From: Ruegeria profundi
GTDB lineage: Bacteria > Pseudomonadota > Alphaproteobacteria > Rhodobacterales > Rhodobacteraceae
Assembly: GCF_001507545.1 (NCBI RefSeq)
Contig: NZ_LQBP01000002.1
Span: forward strand, 62,001-126,000
Reading direction: 5' to 3'
Length of the DNA stretch: 64,000 nt
The notes beneath the pieces were generated by a model, which did not search any database, was not told the DNA's origin, and was given only the letters and a program-made list of their open reading frames with translations. The translations under genes and the position numbers were made by a program. Positions 35,178 to 43,654 of the stretch are shown piece after piece. Every line of letters begins with the position of its first letter. The first letter of the stretch is position 1.

Positions 35178-35615
35178 ATGAGCACCAAGGACTTGCCAGA
35201 ATTCGATTTGGAACGGTTTTTGCCGTACCGGTTTACTGTTTTGGCCGCGCGTTTGAGCGCGGAAATGGCGCAGCACTATAAGCACGAATTTGGCATTTCG
35301 AACCCCGAATGGCGCGTTCTTGTGAATGTAGGATATGCGGAAAACCCGTCAGTTCGGGACATCGAGAAAAGGGTCAGTCTGGAAAAGTCCAAGGTCAGTC
35401 GGGCAGCGGCACGCCTTGAAGCCCGCGGCCTGATTACAAAGGTCGAAGATCCCGATGACCGGCGGTTGGTCAAGCTCGATCTGACAGAAAAAGGCGCTGA
35501 CCTTCTAAGCCAACTGGTCCCAATCGCGTTGTCGTTTCAATCCAGCCTCGAAAACAAACTTGGTGCATCCGAGGCGACCCTGAATGAGGCGCTCGATTTG
35601 CTGTTGGAAGATTGA
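35178..35615 (+). CDS. MarR-family regulator, divergent from hmgA
   Basis: A 145-residue MarR protein. The winged helix is VRDIEKRVSLEKSKVSRAAARLEARGLITKVEDPDDRRLVKLDLTEKG (about 55-105), with the DxDRR wing intact. It starts at 35178 behind GAAAGGA and ends directly before maiA (TGA ATG). It probably binds the two GTTGC-N4-GCAAC operators between itself and hmgA, controlling both the hmgA operon and marR-maiA. The inducer is likely homogentisate or a product, by analogy only. Confidence 0.92.
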   Translation: MSTKDLPEFDLERFLPYRFTVLAARLSAEMAQHYKHEFGISNPEWRVLVNVGYAENPSVRDIEKRVSLEKSKVSRAAARLEARGLITKVEDPDDRRLVKLDLTEKGADLLSQLVPIALSFQSSLENKLGASEATLNEALDLLLED

Positions 35616-36233
35616 ATGATCAAACTTTATGACTATTGGCGCTCATCGGCCAGCTATCGCGTTCGGATCGTCCTTGGCCTTGCCGGCGAGAATTGGGAAA
35701 CCGTCATCGTAGATCTGCTAAATGCAGAGCAGCGTTCCGAGGCACATCTGGCCAGAAATCCTCAGGGCCTTGTGCCAGTGCTGGAAATAGATGGGCACAG
35801 CTTCACCCAGTCTCTGGCACAGATCGAATACATTGACGAGACCAGAGGCCTTGGCCTTTTACCTTTGGACCCCGTGAACCGTGCTGAGGTGCGCGCTTTG
35901 TCTTACGCGGTGGCGATGGAAATCCATCCGGTTTGTAATCTACGGGTTGCGAAATGGGCCGTCGAAAAATCAGAAAAACAGATCACGATGGAAGGTTGGA
36001 TGCAGCATTTTATCGGTGAAGGGCTGATGGCTTACGAAGCCATGCTTCAGGGCGGCAGGTATTCTTTCGGTGACCGTGTAACGCTGGCCGATGTTTGCCT
36101 GATGCCGCAGCTTTACAATGCGCAACGGTGGGGTGTTGATCTGGCTGGTCTTCCCAAGATTGCGCGGATCAAGGAAAGTTTAGATCAGATTCCGGCCTTT
36201 CAGGATGCTCATCCCGATAACAGCCCGCACTAA
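35616..36233 (+). CDS. maiA: Maleylacetoacetate isomerase (zeta-class GST)
   Basis: A 205-residue glutathione transferase of the zeta class, which isomerises maleylacetoacetate to fumarylacetoacetate. The N-terminal active-site loop is WRSSASYRVRI with Ala where animals have Cys, a normal bacterial form. The C-terminal part shows ADVCLMPQLYNAQRWGVDL, typical of MaiA. Its ATG directly follows the marR stop. The 3' end overlaps by four bases with the second marR, which is on the other strand. Confidence 0.95.
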   Translation: MIKLYDYWRSSASYRVRIVLGLAGENWETVIVDLLNAEQRSEAHLARNPQGLVPVLEIDGHSFTQSLAQIEYIDETRGLGLLPLDPVNRAEVRALSYAVAMEIHPVCNLRVAKWAVEKSEKQITMEGWMQHFIGEGLMAYEAMLQGGRYSFGDRVTLADVCLMPQLYNAQRWGVDLAGLPKIARIKESLDQIPAFQDAHPDNSPH

Positions 36234-36685
36234 CCGTCCATTTTTACCTTATCCTGCCCATATTCAACAACAGCCCGTTGAAGCGCGCGAAGCCCTTCTT
36301 TTAGCTTGCTTATGTCTTCATCGCTCATGTGCTCCAGGATCGCGTCAGCACAGCTCTGAACGGCCGGAAAAACTTGGTTGAAAAGCGATCTTCCCGCCTT
36401 TGTACAAGTGTACTGGCGCAACCGCCGGTCATTATCTGCCACGGCACGGGCAATCAGGCCTTTGTTCTCAAGTCGTGTCGCAGCGCGGCTGACCTGCACC
36501 TTGTCCAACGTGGTACGCTGCGCCAGTTGCAGTGAGCTCAACTGACCGGCGCTGGCCAGCAAGAACAATAATCGCCATTCTTCACGCGATAAACCGAAAG
36601 TGCGGCCATAGACCTGAACAAGCTGGCGCGAAAACGCTTCGGCAGTCGATGCAAGCTGATAGGGGAAATATGTTTCAAGCTTCAT
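36230..36685 (-). CDS. Second MarR-family regulator
   Basis: A 151-residue MarR protein whose winged helix reads LSSLQLAQRTTLDKVQVSRAATRLENKGLIARAVADNDRRLRQYTCTKAG. It resembles the first MarR of this locus in the recognition helix (KVQVSRAATRLENKGL against KSKVSRAAARLEARGL), which fits the shared GTTGC/GCAAC half-sites. It converges with maiA (stop codons overlap). A perfect 24-bp palindrome lies 26 bases upstream of its ATG, suggesting autoregulation. Confidence 0.9.
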   Translation of the reverse strand: MKLETYFPYQLASTAEAFSRQLVQVYGRTFGLSREEWRLLFLLASAGQLSSLQLAQRTTLDKVQVSRAATRLENKGLIARAVADNDRRLRQYTCTKAGRSLFNQVFPAVQSCADAILEHMSDEDISKLKEGLRALQRAVVEYGQDKVKMDG

Positions 36686-36998
36686 TGGAATGCCTCGTTT
36701 ACCGACATCATATCTCGTTGCATATGCAACGAGATGATCTGAATCAAATTGAAATCGAAATGTTGATGATTGTGCGGTTGATCCCGATCAGTTTGCCAAA
36801 GCTCTACCGGCGCCACGCCTCTTGTAAGTATAAGAGTTCTTTGAGTTATGTCAGTGTCATGGTCGTTAAGTTTGACCCGGATTCTGGGAGAGAACACTGT
36901 GACAACGGATAGGGTGATCTACATCCAACGCAATAGGGTAGCCGGCCACGCGATGGCCGACGGGGAAGCCTCTGCCCAACTGACACGCCGCGTAGGTA
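36686..36998. other. Intergenic region, second marR / PLP decarboxylase
   Basis: The left end holds the 24-bp MarR palindrome. A short GC hairpin (CGGCCA / TGGCCG, near 36942-36960) lies just beyond the 3' end of the minus-strand decarboxylase and may end its transcript. No gene is supported in between. Confidence 0.55.
36712..36735. promoter_or_regulatory. Perfect 24-bp palindromic MarR operator
   Basis: All 24 bases are self-complementary around a centre at 36723/36724. The core is GTTGCATATGCAAC (36717-36730), the same half-sites as the two hmgA operators, extended by ATCTC on the left and GAGAT on the right. It lies 26 bases upstream of the second marR start, so it is a likely autoregulatory site. 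Confidence 0.85.
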
Positions 36999-38378
36999 CT
37001 ATGGATTGACAGTTTCCAAGCTCTCACGCGCCGATTGCAGCGTGTTCAACAGAATATCGATATCCTCATCGCTGGTGCGCCAGGAGGATACGCTTATCCG
37101 GAGCGCTGGCTTTCCGTTCCAGACTGTGGTGCCGAACCACACCTTGCCCGAGCGTTCCACCAGTTGCTGAAGCTCTTTGGTCTGGTCCACAGTGGCACAA
37201 CGGAAAAGAACCTGATTCAATACTGGGTCGCACAGCAGTTCAAACCCAAGAGAGGGCAGAGCCTGTGCGACGCGGTCAGCCATCGCGCAGTGCCTTTCGA
37301 TCAGGTCCGCAACGCCGGTGCGACCCAAAGTGCGCAACACTGCCCAAATCGGTATGCCGCGGGCACTGCGGGAAAACTCGATGCCAAGGTTCTTCTGACT
37401 CTCGGGCGATGCAGTGGAATACACCGCGTCACTGTTCATGGCAGCCGCCATTGCATCGCGGTCACGACAAATGCCAGCAGCACCGTCATACGGGGTATTG
37501 AGCCATTTGTGGCCGTCAGTCGTCCAACTATCCGCACCGTCGACACCAGTGGTAAGTTCACGTTTTGCCGGAGCCGCGCGCGCCCACAACCCAAAGGCAC
37601 CATCAACATGCACCCATGCGTCGGCTTGTTTCGCTTTTTCAATCAGTGGAGCAAAGGGATCAAAGCTGCCTGTATTAACCTCGCCCGCCTGTAGGCACAA
37701 AATGGTCTGCGCATCCAATGCAGGGAGTCTTGCCGGATCGATGCGACCAGCGTTGTCAACTGGTGCCTTGATCAGACGGGCTTGGCCGAAACCAAGAATT
37801 CTCAAGGCCTTGAGAACGGTAATATGTGCCAATTCAGATACGACAACCTTGATTTCCGGCGCGCCCTGCAACCCCATGGCATCAAAATCCCACCCGCATT
37901 TATTCAACAACTCGCGCCGCGCGACGCTGAGGCAGACAAGCGTACTGGCGGTTGCCGATGTTCCAAACGCCACACCGCTTTCGCGCGGCAGGTCCAGAAT
38001 TTCGAGCAACCACTGCGCGGCCACCTTCTCAATCTTGTCGGCAACCGGCGAATTTACCTGAGAGGACGCGCATTGATCCCAAGCCAAAGCAAGACGCTGT
38101 GCGGCGGCGGCGATTGGTAGCGTTGCGCCGATCACAAAGCCGAAATACCGGGGTCCGTTTGATACCGTAGTCGCTGCTGAGCCGGTTTCATCCAGCAGCG
38201 CAAGTGTGTCTTTCGCGGATCCAGCGCCATCGGGCAAAGGTTCGTCAAACCGCGCAAGTTGCTGCAAAGAAGCGCTGTCGGGAAAAACAGGCATGTCTTC
38301 CACTTTGGAAATGTAGCGCGCGGCTCTGGCCTCTGCATCGCTGAGTAGCTGCTGTTCTTCCAATTTAGGCCCTTGCAT
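36999..38378 (-). CDS. Pyridoxal-phosphate-dependent group II decarboxylase
   Basis: A 459-residue PLP enzyme of the glutamate/aromatic-amino-acid decarboxylase fold. The PLP lysine lies in TTDGHKWLNTPYDG, the cofactor Asp in VHVDGAFGLWA, and the family N-terminal RYFGFVIGATLPIAAAAQRLA is clear. Substrate cannot be read reliably: candidates are aromatic L-amino acids, or related acidic ones. The nearby phenylacetate and homogentisate genes would fit an aromatic amino acid as source. It is followed on its 3' side by a converging region with the second marR and on its 5' side by a 451-base gap. Confidence 0.88.
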   Translation of the reverse strand: MQGPKLEEQQLLSDAEARAARYISKVEDMPVFPDSASLQQLARFDEPLPDGAGSAKDTLALLDETGSAATTVSNGPRYFGFVIGATLPIAAAAQRLALAWDQCASSQVNSPVADKIEKVAAQWLLEILDLPRESGVAFGTSATASTLVCLSVARRELLNKCGWDFDAMGLQGAPEIKVVVSELAHITVLKALRILGFGQARLIKAPVDNAGRIDPARLPALDAQTILCLQAGEVNTGSFDPFAPLIEKAKQADAWVHVDGAFGLWARAAPAKRELTTGVDGADSWTTDGHKWLNTPYDGAAGICRDRDAMAAAMNSDAVYSTASPESQKNLGIEFSRSARGIPIWAVLRTLGRTGVADLIERHCAMADRVAQALPSLGFELLCDPVLNQVLFRCATVDQTKELQQLVERSGKVWFGTTVWNGKPALRISVSSWRTSDEDIDILLNTLQSARESLETVNP

Positions 38379-38829
38379 TGTGCACTTCCTTTCTGAAAAC
38401 GCTACGGTCTTGATAGCAGATCAGGCGATGGCGGGTATTGAATACCGTGTTTCGGCTGAGTTGCGCGAATTCTGTTTTCCACTTTTTGTTTCTGCGAAGG
38501 GAAAAGCCCAGAAGCAAACTCATGCTAAGCACCCGGCGTTTAAGTACTTGTGATGAAGTCGGACTCGATACCGGACACTGCGGCGCATCATCCGGGCGGC
38601 AGTGTCCGGTATCGGGCAAGGTCCCCAAACCGAACGTTATTGCGGAAGAGGTCTCTCATACCGCGCATTAATACCGATCCATTTGGTCATTCGATGTGGA
38701 ACTGCGGCCTTTCAGAGAACAAGGGTAAACCGGTTTTAAGGGACGCAAACAAAAAGTCAGGAAGAAGCAATACGTGTAGGTCTTTTGTATCTGCGGTTTC
38801 AACACTCGAGAAATTGTTTGTAAGTAGGG
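38379..38829. other. Intergenic region, decarboxylase / alcohol dehydrogenase
   Basis: A 451-base gap between two minus-strand genes. Its main feature is the perfect inverted repeat at 38566-38614, listed separately. I see no ORF with a ribosome site, no RNA gene and no clear promoter hexamers. Confidence 0.5.
38566..38614. repeat. Perfect 16-bp inverted repeat
   Basis: CGATACCGGACACTGC (38566-38581) and its exact reverse complement (38599-38614) flank a 17-base loop. In RNA either strand would make a very stable stem. No T-run follows on either side, so a simple terminator is not supported for the alcohol dehydrogenase to its right. It could be an operator pair, a processing site or a trace of a mobile element. 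Confidence 0.85.
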
Positions 38830-39816
38830 TCAGGGCACCAAGACCGCTGCCCCCTGCAAGCGCCCCGCACGCAGATCGTCGATTGCTATGTTGGCGTCGA
38901 TCAACGGATATTGTTGCGTCTGCGTTCGAATGCCCGCCGCTTCGACGAGGGAAAAAAACTCTTCCCCATCTTGTCGGGTCAGGTTCGCGACCGACAGGAC
39001 ATGTCGTTCACCCCACAGATCGCGGTATGGAAAGGCAGGGATATCGCTCATGTGGATGCCTCCGCAAACGACCCGACCTCCTTTTCGGACGGCTCTGAGA
39101 GCAATTGGAACAAGCGCGCCGACGGGTGCGAAAATTATCGCGGTATCCAGCTCTTTTGGAGGCAGTTGGTCGGAATCGCCTGCCCATACCGCCCCGAGGT
39201 TGCGCGCAAAGCTTTGTGCTTCAACATCCCCGGGCCGGGTCAACGCATAGACAGTTCTGCCTTGCCAGATTGCCAGTTGTGCCAGGATATGCGCCGCGGC
39301 GCCGAAACCGTAGAACCCGATTTCCTGTGCATCGCCCGCCATACGTAGACTGCGAAACCCGATCAGACCTGCACACAGCAGCGGTGCCAGCGCAACCGGA
39401 TCAGCGGACTCCGGCAACGCAAAAACATATCGCGCATCGGCCACGCACGCTTCGGCAAAACCGCCGTTCCGCGTGTAGCCGGTAAAGAGCGGCGCATCAC
39501 ACAGGTTTTCCTGCGCGTCCCGGCAATAACGGCACTGCCCACATGTTGAACCAAGCCAAGGTACGCCGACACGCTGGCCGATTTTCAAATCCGTGACCGC
39601 TTCGCCTTTGCGCAGGATGCGCCCGACAATTTCATGCCCAGGAACCAATGGAAGCTCGGGGTGTGTCAGGTCACCATCTAGGATGTGCAAGTCAGTGCGG
39701 CAGACACCGCAGGCCTCAATCCGGATGAGTACATCATGGGGACCAGTTGTGGGAAGTTCGATGTTTTCTTGACGAAGCGTGCTGCCATCGCCCGTAAAGA
39801 CCATTGCAAGTGTCAT
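38830..39816 (-). CDS. Zinc-dependent alcohol dehydrogenase
   Basis: A 328-residue medium-chain dehydrogenase. Catalytic zinc ligands are in EACGVCRTDLHILDGDL and LVPGHEIVG, the structural zinc site is CGQCRYCRDAQENLC, and the Rossmann part shows GFYGFGAAAHILAQLAIWQG. It resembles the AdhA-type zinc-binding dehydrogenases. Substrate is unknown; an arylalkyl alcohol or aldehyde would fit the neighbours. GGGAGCAC precedes the ATG at 39816. Confidence 0.9.
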   Translation of the reverse strand: MTLAMVFTGDGSTLRQENIELPTTGPHDVLIRIEACGVCRTDLHILDGDLTHPELPLVPGHEIVGRILRKGEAVTDLKIGQRVGVPWLGSTCGQCRYCRDAQENLCDAPLFTGYTRNGGFAEACVADARYVFALPESADPVALAPLLCAGLIGFRSLRMAGDAQEIGFYGFGAAAHILAQLAIWQGRTVYALTRPGDVEAQSFARNLGAVWAGDSDQLPPKELDTAIIFAPVGALVPIALRAVRKGGRVVCGGIHMSDIPAFPYRDLWGERHVLSVANLTRQDGEEFFSLVEAAGIRTQTQQYPLIDANIAIDDLRAGRLQGAAVLVP

Positions 39817-39965
39817 CCTAGTGCTCCCCGTGAATGACCGCTCAACCTCAACTTAACCCCAATTCACCATAGCACGAGGCCACAGGATTCAGGCTTGATC
39901 CATCGCAAAGCCGTCGATTTGGCCGCACGTTAGGGTCTTGTCAAAATCAACCACCTGGAAAAGCT

Positions 39966-40961
39966 ATGAAGCAGAGTTCGCTTATTTATTTTGCTCTGGC
40001 TGCGCTCGTGATTACGGGCGGTATAATGTATGCCGTCATTTCCACGAATGGTGACCAGTTGCCGGAGGGTTTCGTTCAGGGAAACGGACGGATCGAGGCC
40101 GAGCAGGTTGAGATCGCCCCCACGATCGCGGGACGTGTCGTGAATGTATTGGCGGCCGAAGGTGATATGGTCGCCACCGGGGACATTCTGGCCGAGATGG
40201 ATGTTGATGAATTGTCGGCGGCATTGGACAGGGCCAAGGCCGAGGTGGCGTTGGCGCGTCAGACCAAGGCAGAAGCCGAGGCGCTTGTTCTGCAACGTCA
40301 GAGTGAACAGCGCCGGGCCGAGCAGGAGCTGGATCGCGCAACGGCGTTGCTGGCCGGGCAGAACATCTCTGAAACCGTTTTTGAAGAACGTGAGACCATT
40401 CATCAGGTTGCTGAGGCTGTATTGGGAGCGGCCAAGGCCCGTGTGGCAACCGCAGAAAGCCGTATTGCAGCCTCTGAGGCCGAAGTGCGCCGGATCGAGG
40501 CGCAGATCGAAGATAGCCTCCTGCTGGCACCGATGCCCGGTCGCGTGCTTTATCGTCTTGCAGAGCCCGGTGAAGTTGTCGGCGCGGGTGAGCCGATCCT
40601 GACTCTTCTCAGCCTCCAGAAGGTGTACATGGAGGTATTTCTTCCAGCTCGCGAAGCCGGACTTTTGCCTATCGGAACCGAGGCGCGGATCGTGCTCGAT
40701 GCGTTGCCGGACTATGCGATACCTGCATTTGTCAGTTTTGTCTCACCCGAAGCGCAGTTTACACCGAAACAAGTTGAAACTCTGGATGAACGCGAGCAAC
40801 TGGTGTTTCGCGTCCGCGTTCGCATACCTGAGGATCTGGTCGAAAGCCGGATTGAGCATGTCAAAACCGGTCTTCGCGGCGTAGCCGTGATCCGGGTCGA
40901 CCAGAGCAGCGCCTGGCCCGAAGCCCTTGAACGGCGCATACCTCAAGAGCTGTTCGAATGA
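39966..40961 (+). CDS. HlyD-family membrane-fusion protein of an ABC exporter
   Basis: A 331-residue periplasmic adaptor anchored by one N-terminal membrane segment (LIYFALAALVITGGIMYAVI). A lipoyl half-motif (GNGRIEAEQVEIAPTIAGRVVNVLAAEGDMVATGDILAEMD) is followed by an alpha-helical coiled hairpin (about 80-165), the second lipoyl half (LLAPMPGRVLYRLAEPGEVV) and a beta-barrel. It resembles YbhG-type adaptors. Its stop overlaps the start of the ABC gene in ATGA, so it belongs to a three-gene exporter. Confidence 0.93.
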   Translation: MKQSSLIYFALAALVITGGIMYAVISTNGDQLPEGFVQGNGRIEAEQVEIAPTIAGRVVNVLAAEGDMVATGDILAEMDVDELSAALDRAKAEVALARQTKAEAEALVLQRQSEQRRAEQELDRATALLAGQNISETVFEERETIHQVAEAVLGAAKARVATAESRIAASEAEVRRIEAQIEDSLLLAPMPGRVLYRLAEPGEVVGAGEPILTLLSLQKVYMEVFLPAREAGLLPIGTEARIVLDALPDYAIPAFVSFVSPEAQFTPKQVETLDEREQLVFRVRVRIPEDLVESRIEHVKTGLRGVAVIRVDQSSAWPEALERRIPQELFE

Positions 40962-43654
40962 ACGCCAAGGTCACTGCGTTGGAAATCCACGTTGCCGATG
41001 TCACGCACAGATATCGAAAGCAAATTGCATTAGAGTCTATTTCCCTGAATATTCCGACCGGCAAGCTTGTTGGTTTCATCGGGCCGGACGGGGTCGGGAA
41101 ATCCACTTTGCTTAGCTTGATTACCGGCGCAAAAAAGCTGCAATCGGGGTCAATCGACGTTCTGGGCGGATCAATAGACGCACCCGCACATCGCCGCCGC
41201 ATTTGTCCGGCAATCGCATTCATGCCGCAAGGGTTGGGGCGCAACCTCTATTCTGAGCTTTCGATACGCGAGAATCTGGAGTTCTTTTCGGGCCTTTTCA
41301 GCCAAGGGCAGGATGAGCGTGATGCCCGGATTGAGGCGTTGCTATCAGCAACCGGACTTGCGCCTTTTGAGGATCGCCTGATGGGCAAACTCTCTGGCGG
41401 GATGAAACAGAAGCTGGGCTTGTGTTGCGCACTGATTCATGACCCGAAACTTCTGGTCTTGGACGAGCCGACAACCGGGGTTGATCCGCTGTCGCGGCGA
41501 CAGTTCTGGGCTTTGATAGACGCGATCCGGTCCGAAAACCCAAAGCTCTCGGTTCTGGTGTCGACTGCCTACATGGAAGAAGCAGAGAGTTTTGACTGGA
41601 TCGTCGCGATGGACGCTGGCCGGGTCATCTTTCAAGGACAACCGGGCACGTTGAAGGGGAACGAAAAGGACCTGGAAACCGCGTATCGACGATTGCAGGC
41701 ACAAGGCGCACCTGCCATTACGTTGCATGAAAGTCCAGCCCGCCAGATTGAAACAGACCCGGTGATCACCGCGCGCGGGCTGACACGGCGCTTTGGCGAT
41801 TTCACGGCTGTCGACAGCGTGGATTTCTCGATTAAGCGGGGCGAGATTTTCGGGTTCCTCGGATCGAATGGATGCGGCAAATCCACAACGATGAAGATGC
41901 TGACAGGTTTGCTGCCGGCCAGTTCAGGTGAGGCTCTGCTTTTCGGCAAGCCCGTTGACGCCCGCGATCGGGAAATGCGGCGGCAGATCGGATACATGAG
42001 CCAGGCCTTCTCGCTTTACGGTGAATTGTCGGTGCTTCAGAATCTTCGGCTGCATGCCCGCGTGTTCGACCTATCTGACCGAGAGGAGCGTATCGCGGAA
42101 TTGACGGATCGTTTTGGACTGACCACCCATCGCGATACGTTGGCGGCCGCGTTGCCGCTTGGGATCAAGCAGCGCCTGTCGCTGGCGGTTGCCGTTATCC
42201 ATTGCCCGCGTGTGCTTATTCTGGATGAACCAACGTCAGGTGTTGACCCAGCGGCACGAGATACGTTTTGGGCTTTGCTTGTTCAGCTTGCGCGCGAAGA
42301 TTCGGTTACGATATTTGTGTCCACCCATTTCATGCCCGAAGCAGAGCGGTGCGACCGCGTTTCCTTCATGCATGCGGGACGGGTTCTGGCAGAAGGCACA
42401 CCAGCAGACTTGATCGCCACTGAGGGCGCGGAGAACCTTGAAGAAGCATTCATTTCAATTCTTGAAGCAGAGGAAAAACCAGCACCAGTTGTTGCGCCAA
42501 AAGTGAAGATGAGCGCCCAAACCAAACGTGCACGGGCAAGCTTTGGCTGCGCCTTTGCGTACACGCGGCGTGAGGCCGTCGAAGTTGCCCGTGACCCGGT
42601 TCGGCTTGCCTTTGCCTTTCTTGGGTCTGCAATTTTGATGTTGGTCTTTTGCTTTGGCATCACGCTTGACATTGATGAGCTTGATTTCGCAATTCTCGAC
42701 CTGTCTCAGGGGCCCGAAAGCCGGGCCTATGCGGCAGAGTTCGCAGGATCATCTTATTTCAAACCCACACCTCCCCTGGACAGCGCTGCGGAAGGACGTA
42801 GCCGGTTGCAGGCCGGAGACGCCTCGCTTGTTATTGAGTTGCCGCCTGACTTTGGCCGCAAGTTGCGGGCAGGAGAAACAACCAACGTCCTGGCCACGGT
42901 CGATGGGGCCATTCCGTTCAAAGGTGAGACGGTTGAAGGTTACGTTGCCGGGCTGCACCAGACATTTCTGGATGAGCAGGCACGCAACACTGGCAAAGCC
43001 CCGGTTGAGATTGCCAGCATTGAACCTCGGTTTCGCTACAATCAGAGCTTTGAAAGCATAGCTGCAATGGCCCCGGCGATGCCTGCAATCCTGCTTATCA
43101 TGCTGCCAGCCGTCCTGATGGCGGTCAGTGTCGCGCGAGAGCGGGAACTGGGATCGGTCGTTAATTTCTACGTCACACCAACGACGCGGCTTGAATTCCT
43201 GGTCGGCAAGCAAATCCCATATATTGTGATTGGCTACGCAAATTTCCTGCTCTTGGTCGGGATGACGATTTTCATCTTTGGCGTGCCACTTAAGGGGGAC
43301 CCCTTTCCCTTGGCTATTGGTGCGTTCCTGTATGTCTGGGCGACGACATCCTACGGATTGGTGATTGCGACCATGACCTCCAGTCAAGTGGCCGCTACAT
43401 TTGCGACGGCCATTGCCTCGGTTGTGCCAACCATTCAGTTCTCGGGCCTGTTGCAGCCTGTTTCAACCCTTGAAGGGGGCGCGCAGGTGATCGGCTCATT
43501 CTGGCCGTCATCCTATTTTTTGCACCTGAATGTCGGTGCATTTACTAAGGGGCTGGGTTGGGAGGCGCTTGCCCCGGACATTCTGGCGCTGGCCTGTTTC
43601 GGGCCGGTGCTGACGCTGATTGCCGTCCTCTGCCTGCGTGCGCAGGAGAAGTGA
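40958..43654 (+). CDS. Double ABC ATPase fused to an ABC-2 permease
   Basis: An 898-residue RbbA/YhiH-type protein. The first ATPase (about 1-235) has Walker A GPDGVGKST, signature LSGGMKQKL and Walker B LLVLDEPTTGVDP. The second (about 265-500) has GSNGCGKSTTM, a degenerate signature LPLGIKQRL and LILDEPTSGVDP. After about 550, an ABC-2 permease follows with one leading helix and five near the C-terminus, and a long periplasmic loop. It should export a drug-like or lipophilic compound with the adaptor upstream and the second permease downstream. The substrate is unknown. Confidence 0.93.
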   Translation: MNAKVTALEIHVADVTHRYRKQIALESISLNIPTGKLVGFIGPDGVGKSTLLSLITGAKKLQSGSIDVLGGSIDAPAHRRRICPAIAFMPQGLGRNLYSELSIRENLEFFSGLFSQGQDERDARIEALLSATGLAPFEDRLMGKLSGGMKQKLGLCCALIHDPKLLVLDEPTTGVDPLSRRQFWALIDAIRSENPKLSVLVSTAYMEEAESFDWIVAMDAGRVIFQGQPGTLKGNEKDLETAYRRLQAQGAPAITLHESPARQIETDPVITARGLTRRFGDFTAVDSVDFSIKRGEIFGFLGSNGCGKSTTMKMLTGLLPASSGEALLFGKPVDARDREMRRQIGYMSQAFSLYGELSVLQNLRLHARVFDLSDREERIAELTDRFGLTTHRDTLAAALPLGIKQRLSLAVAVIHCPRVLILDEPTSGVDPAARDTFWALLVQLAREDSVTIFVSTHFMPEAERCDRVSFMHAGRVLAEGTPADLIATEGAENLEEAFISILEAEEKPAPVVAPKVKMSAQTKRARASFGCAFAYTRREAVEVARDPVRLAFAFLGSAILMLVFCFGITLDIDELDFAILDLSQGPESRAYAAEFAGSSYFKPTPPLDSAAEGRSRLQAGDASLVIELPPDFGRKLRAGETTNVLATVDGAIPFKGETVEGYVAGLHQTFLDEQARNTGKAPVEIASIEPRFRYNQSFESIAAMAPAMPAILLIMLPAVLMAVSVARERELGSVVNFYVTPTTRLEFLVGKQIPYIVIGYANFLLLVGMTIFIFGVPLKGDPFPLAIGAFLYVWATTSYGLVIATMTSSQVAATFATAIASVVPTIQFSGLLQPVSTLEGGAQVIGSFWPSSYFLHLNVGAFTKGLGWEALAPDILALACFGPVLTLIAVLCLRAQEK

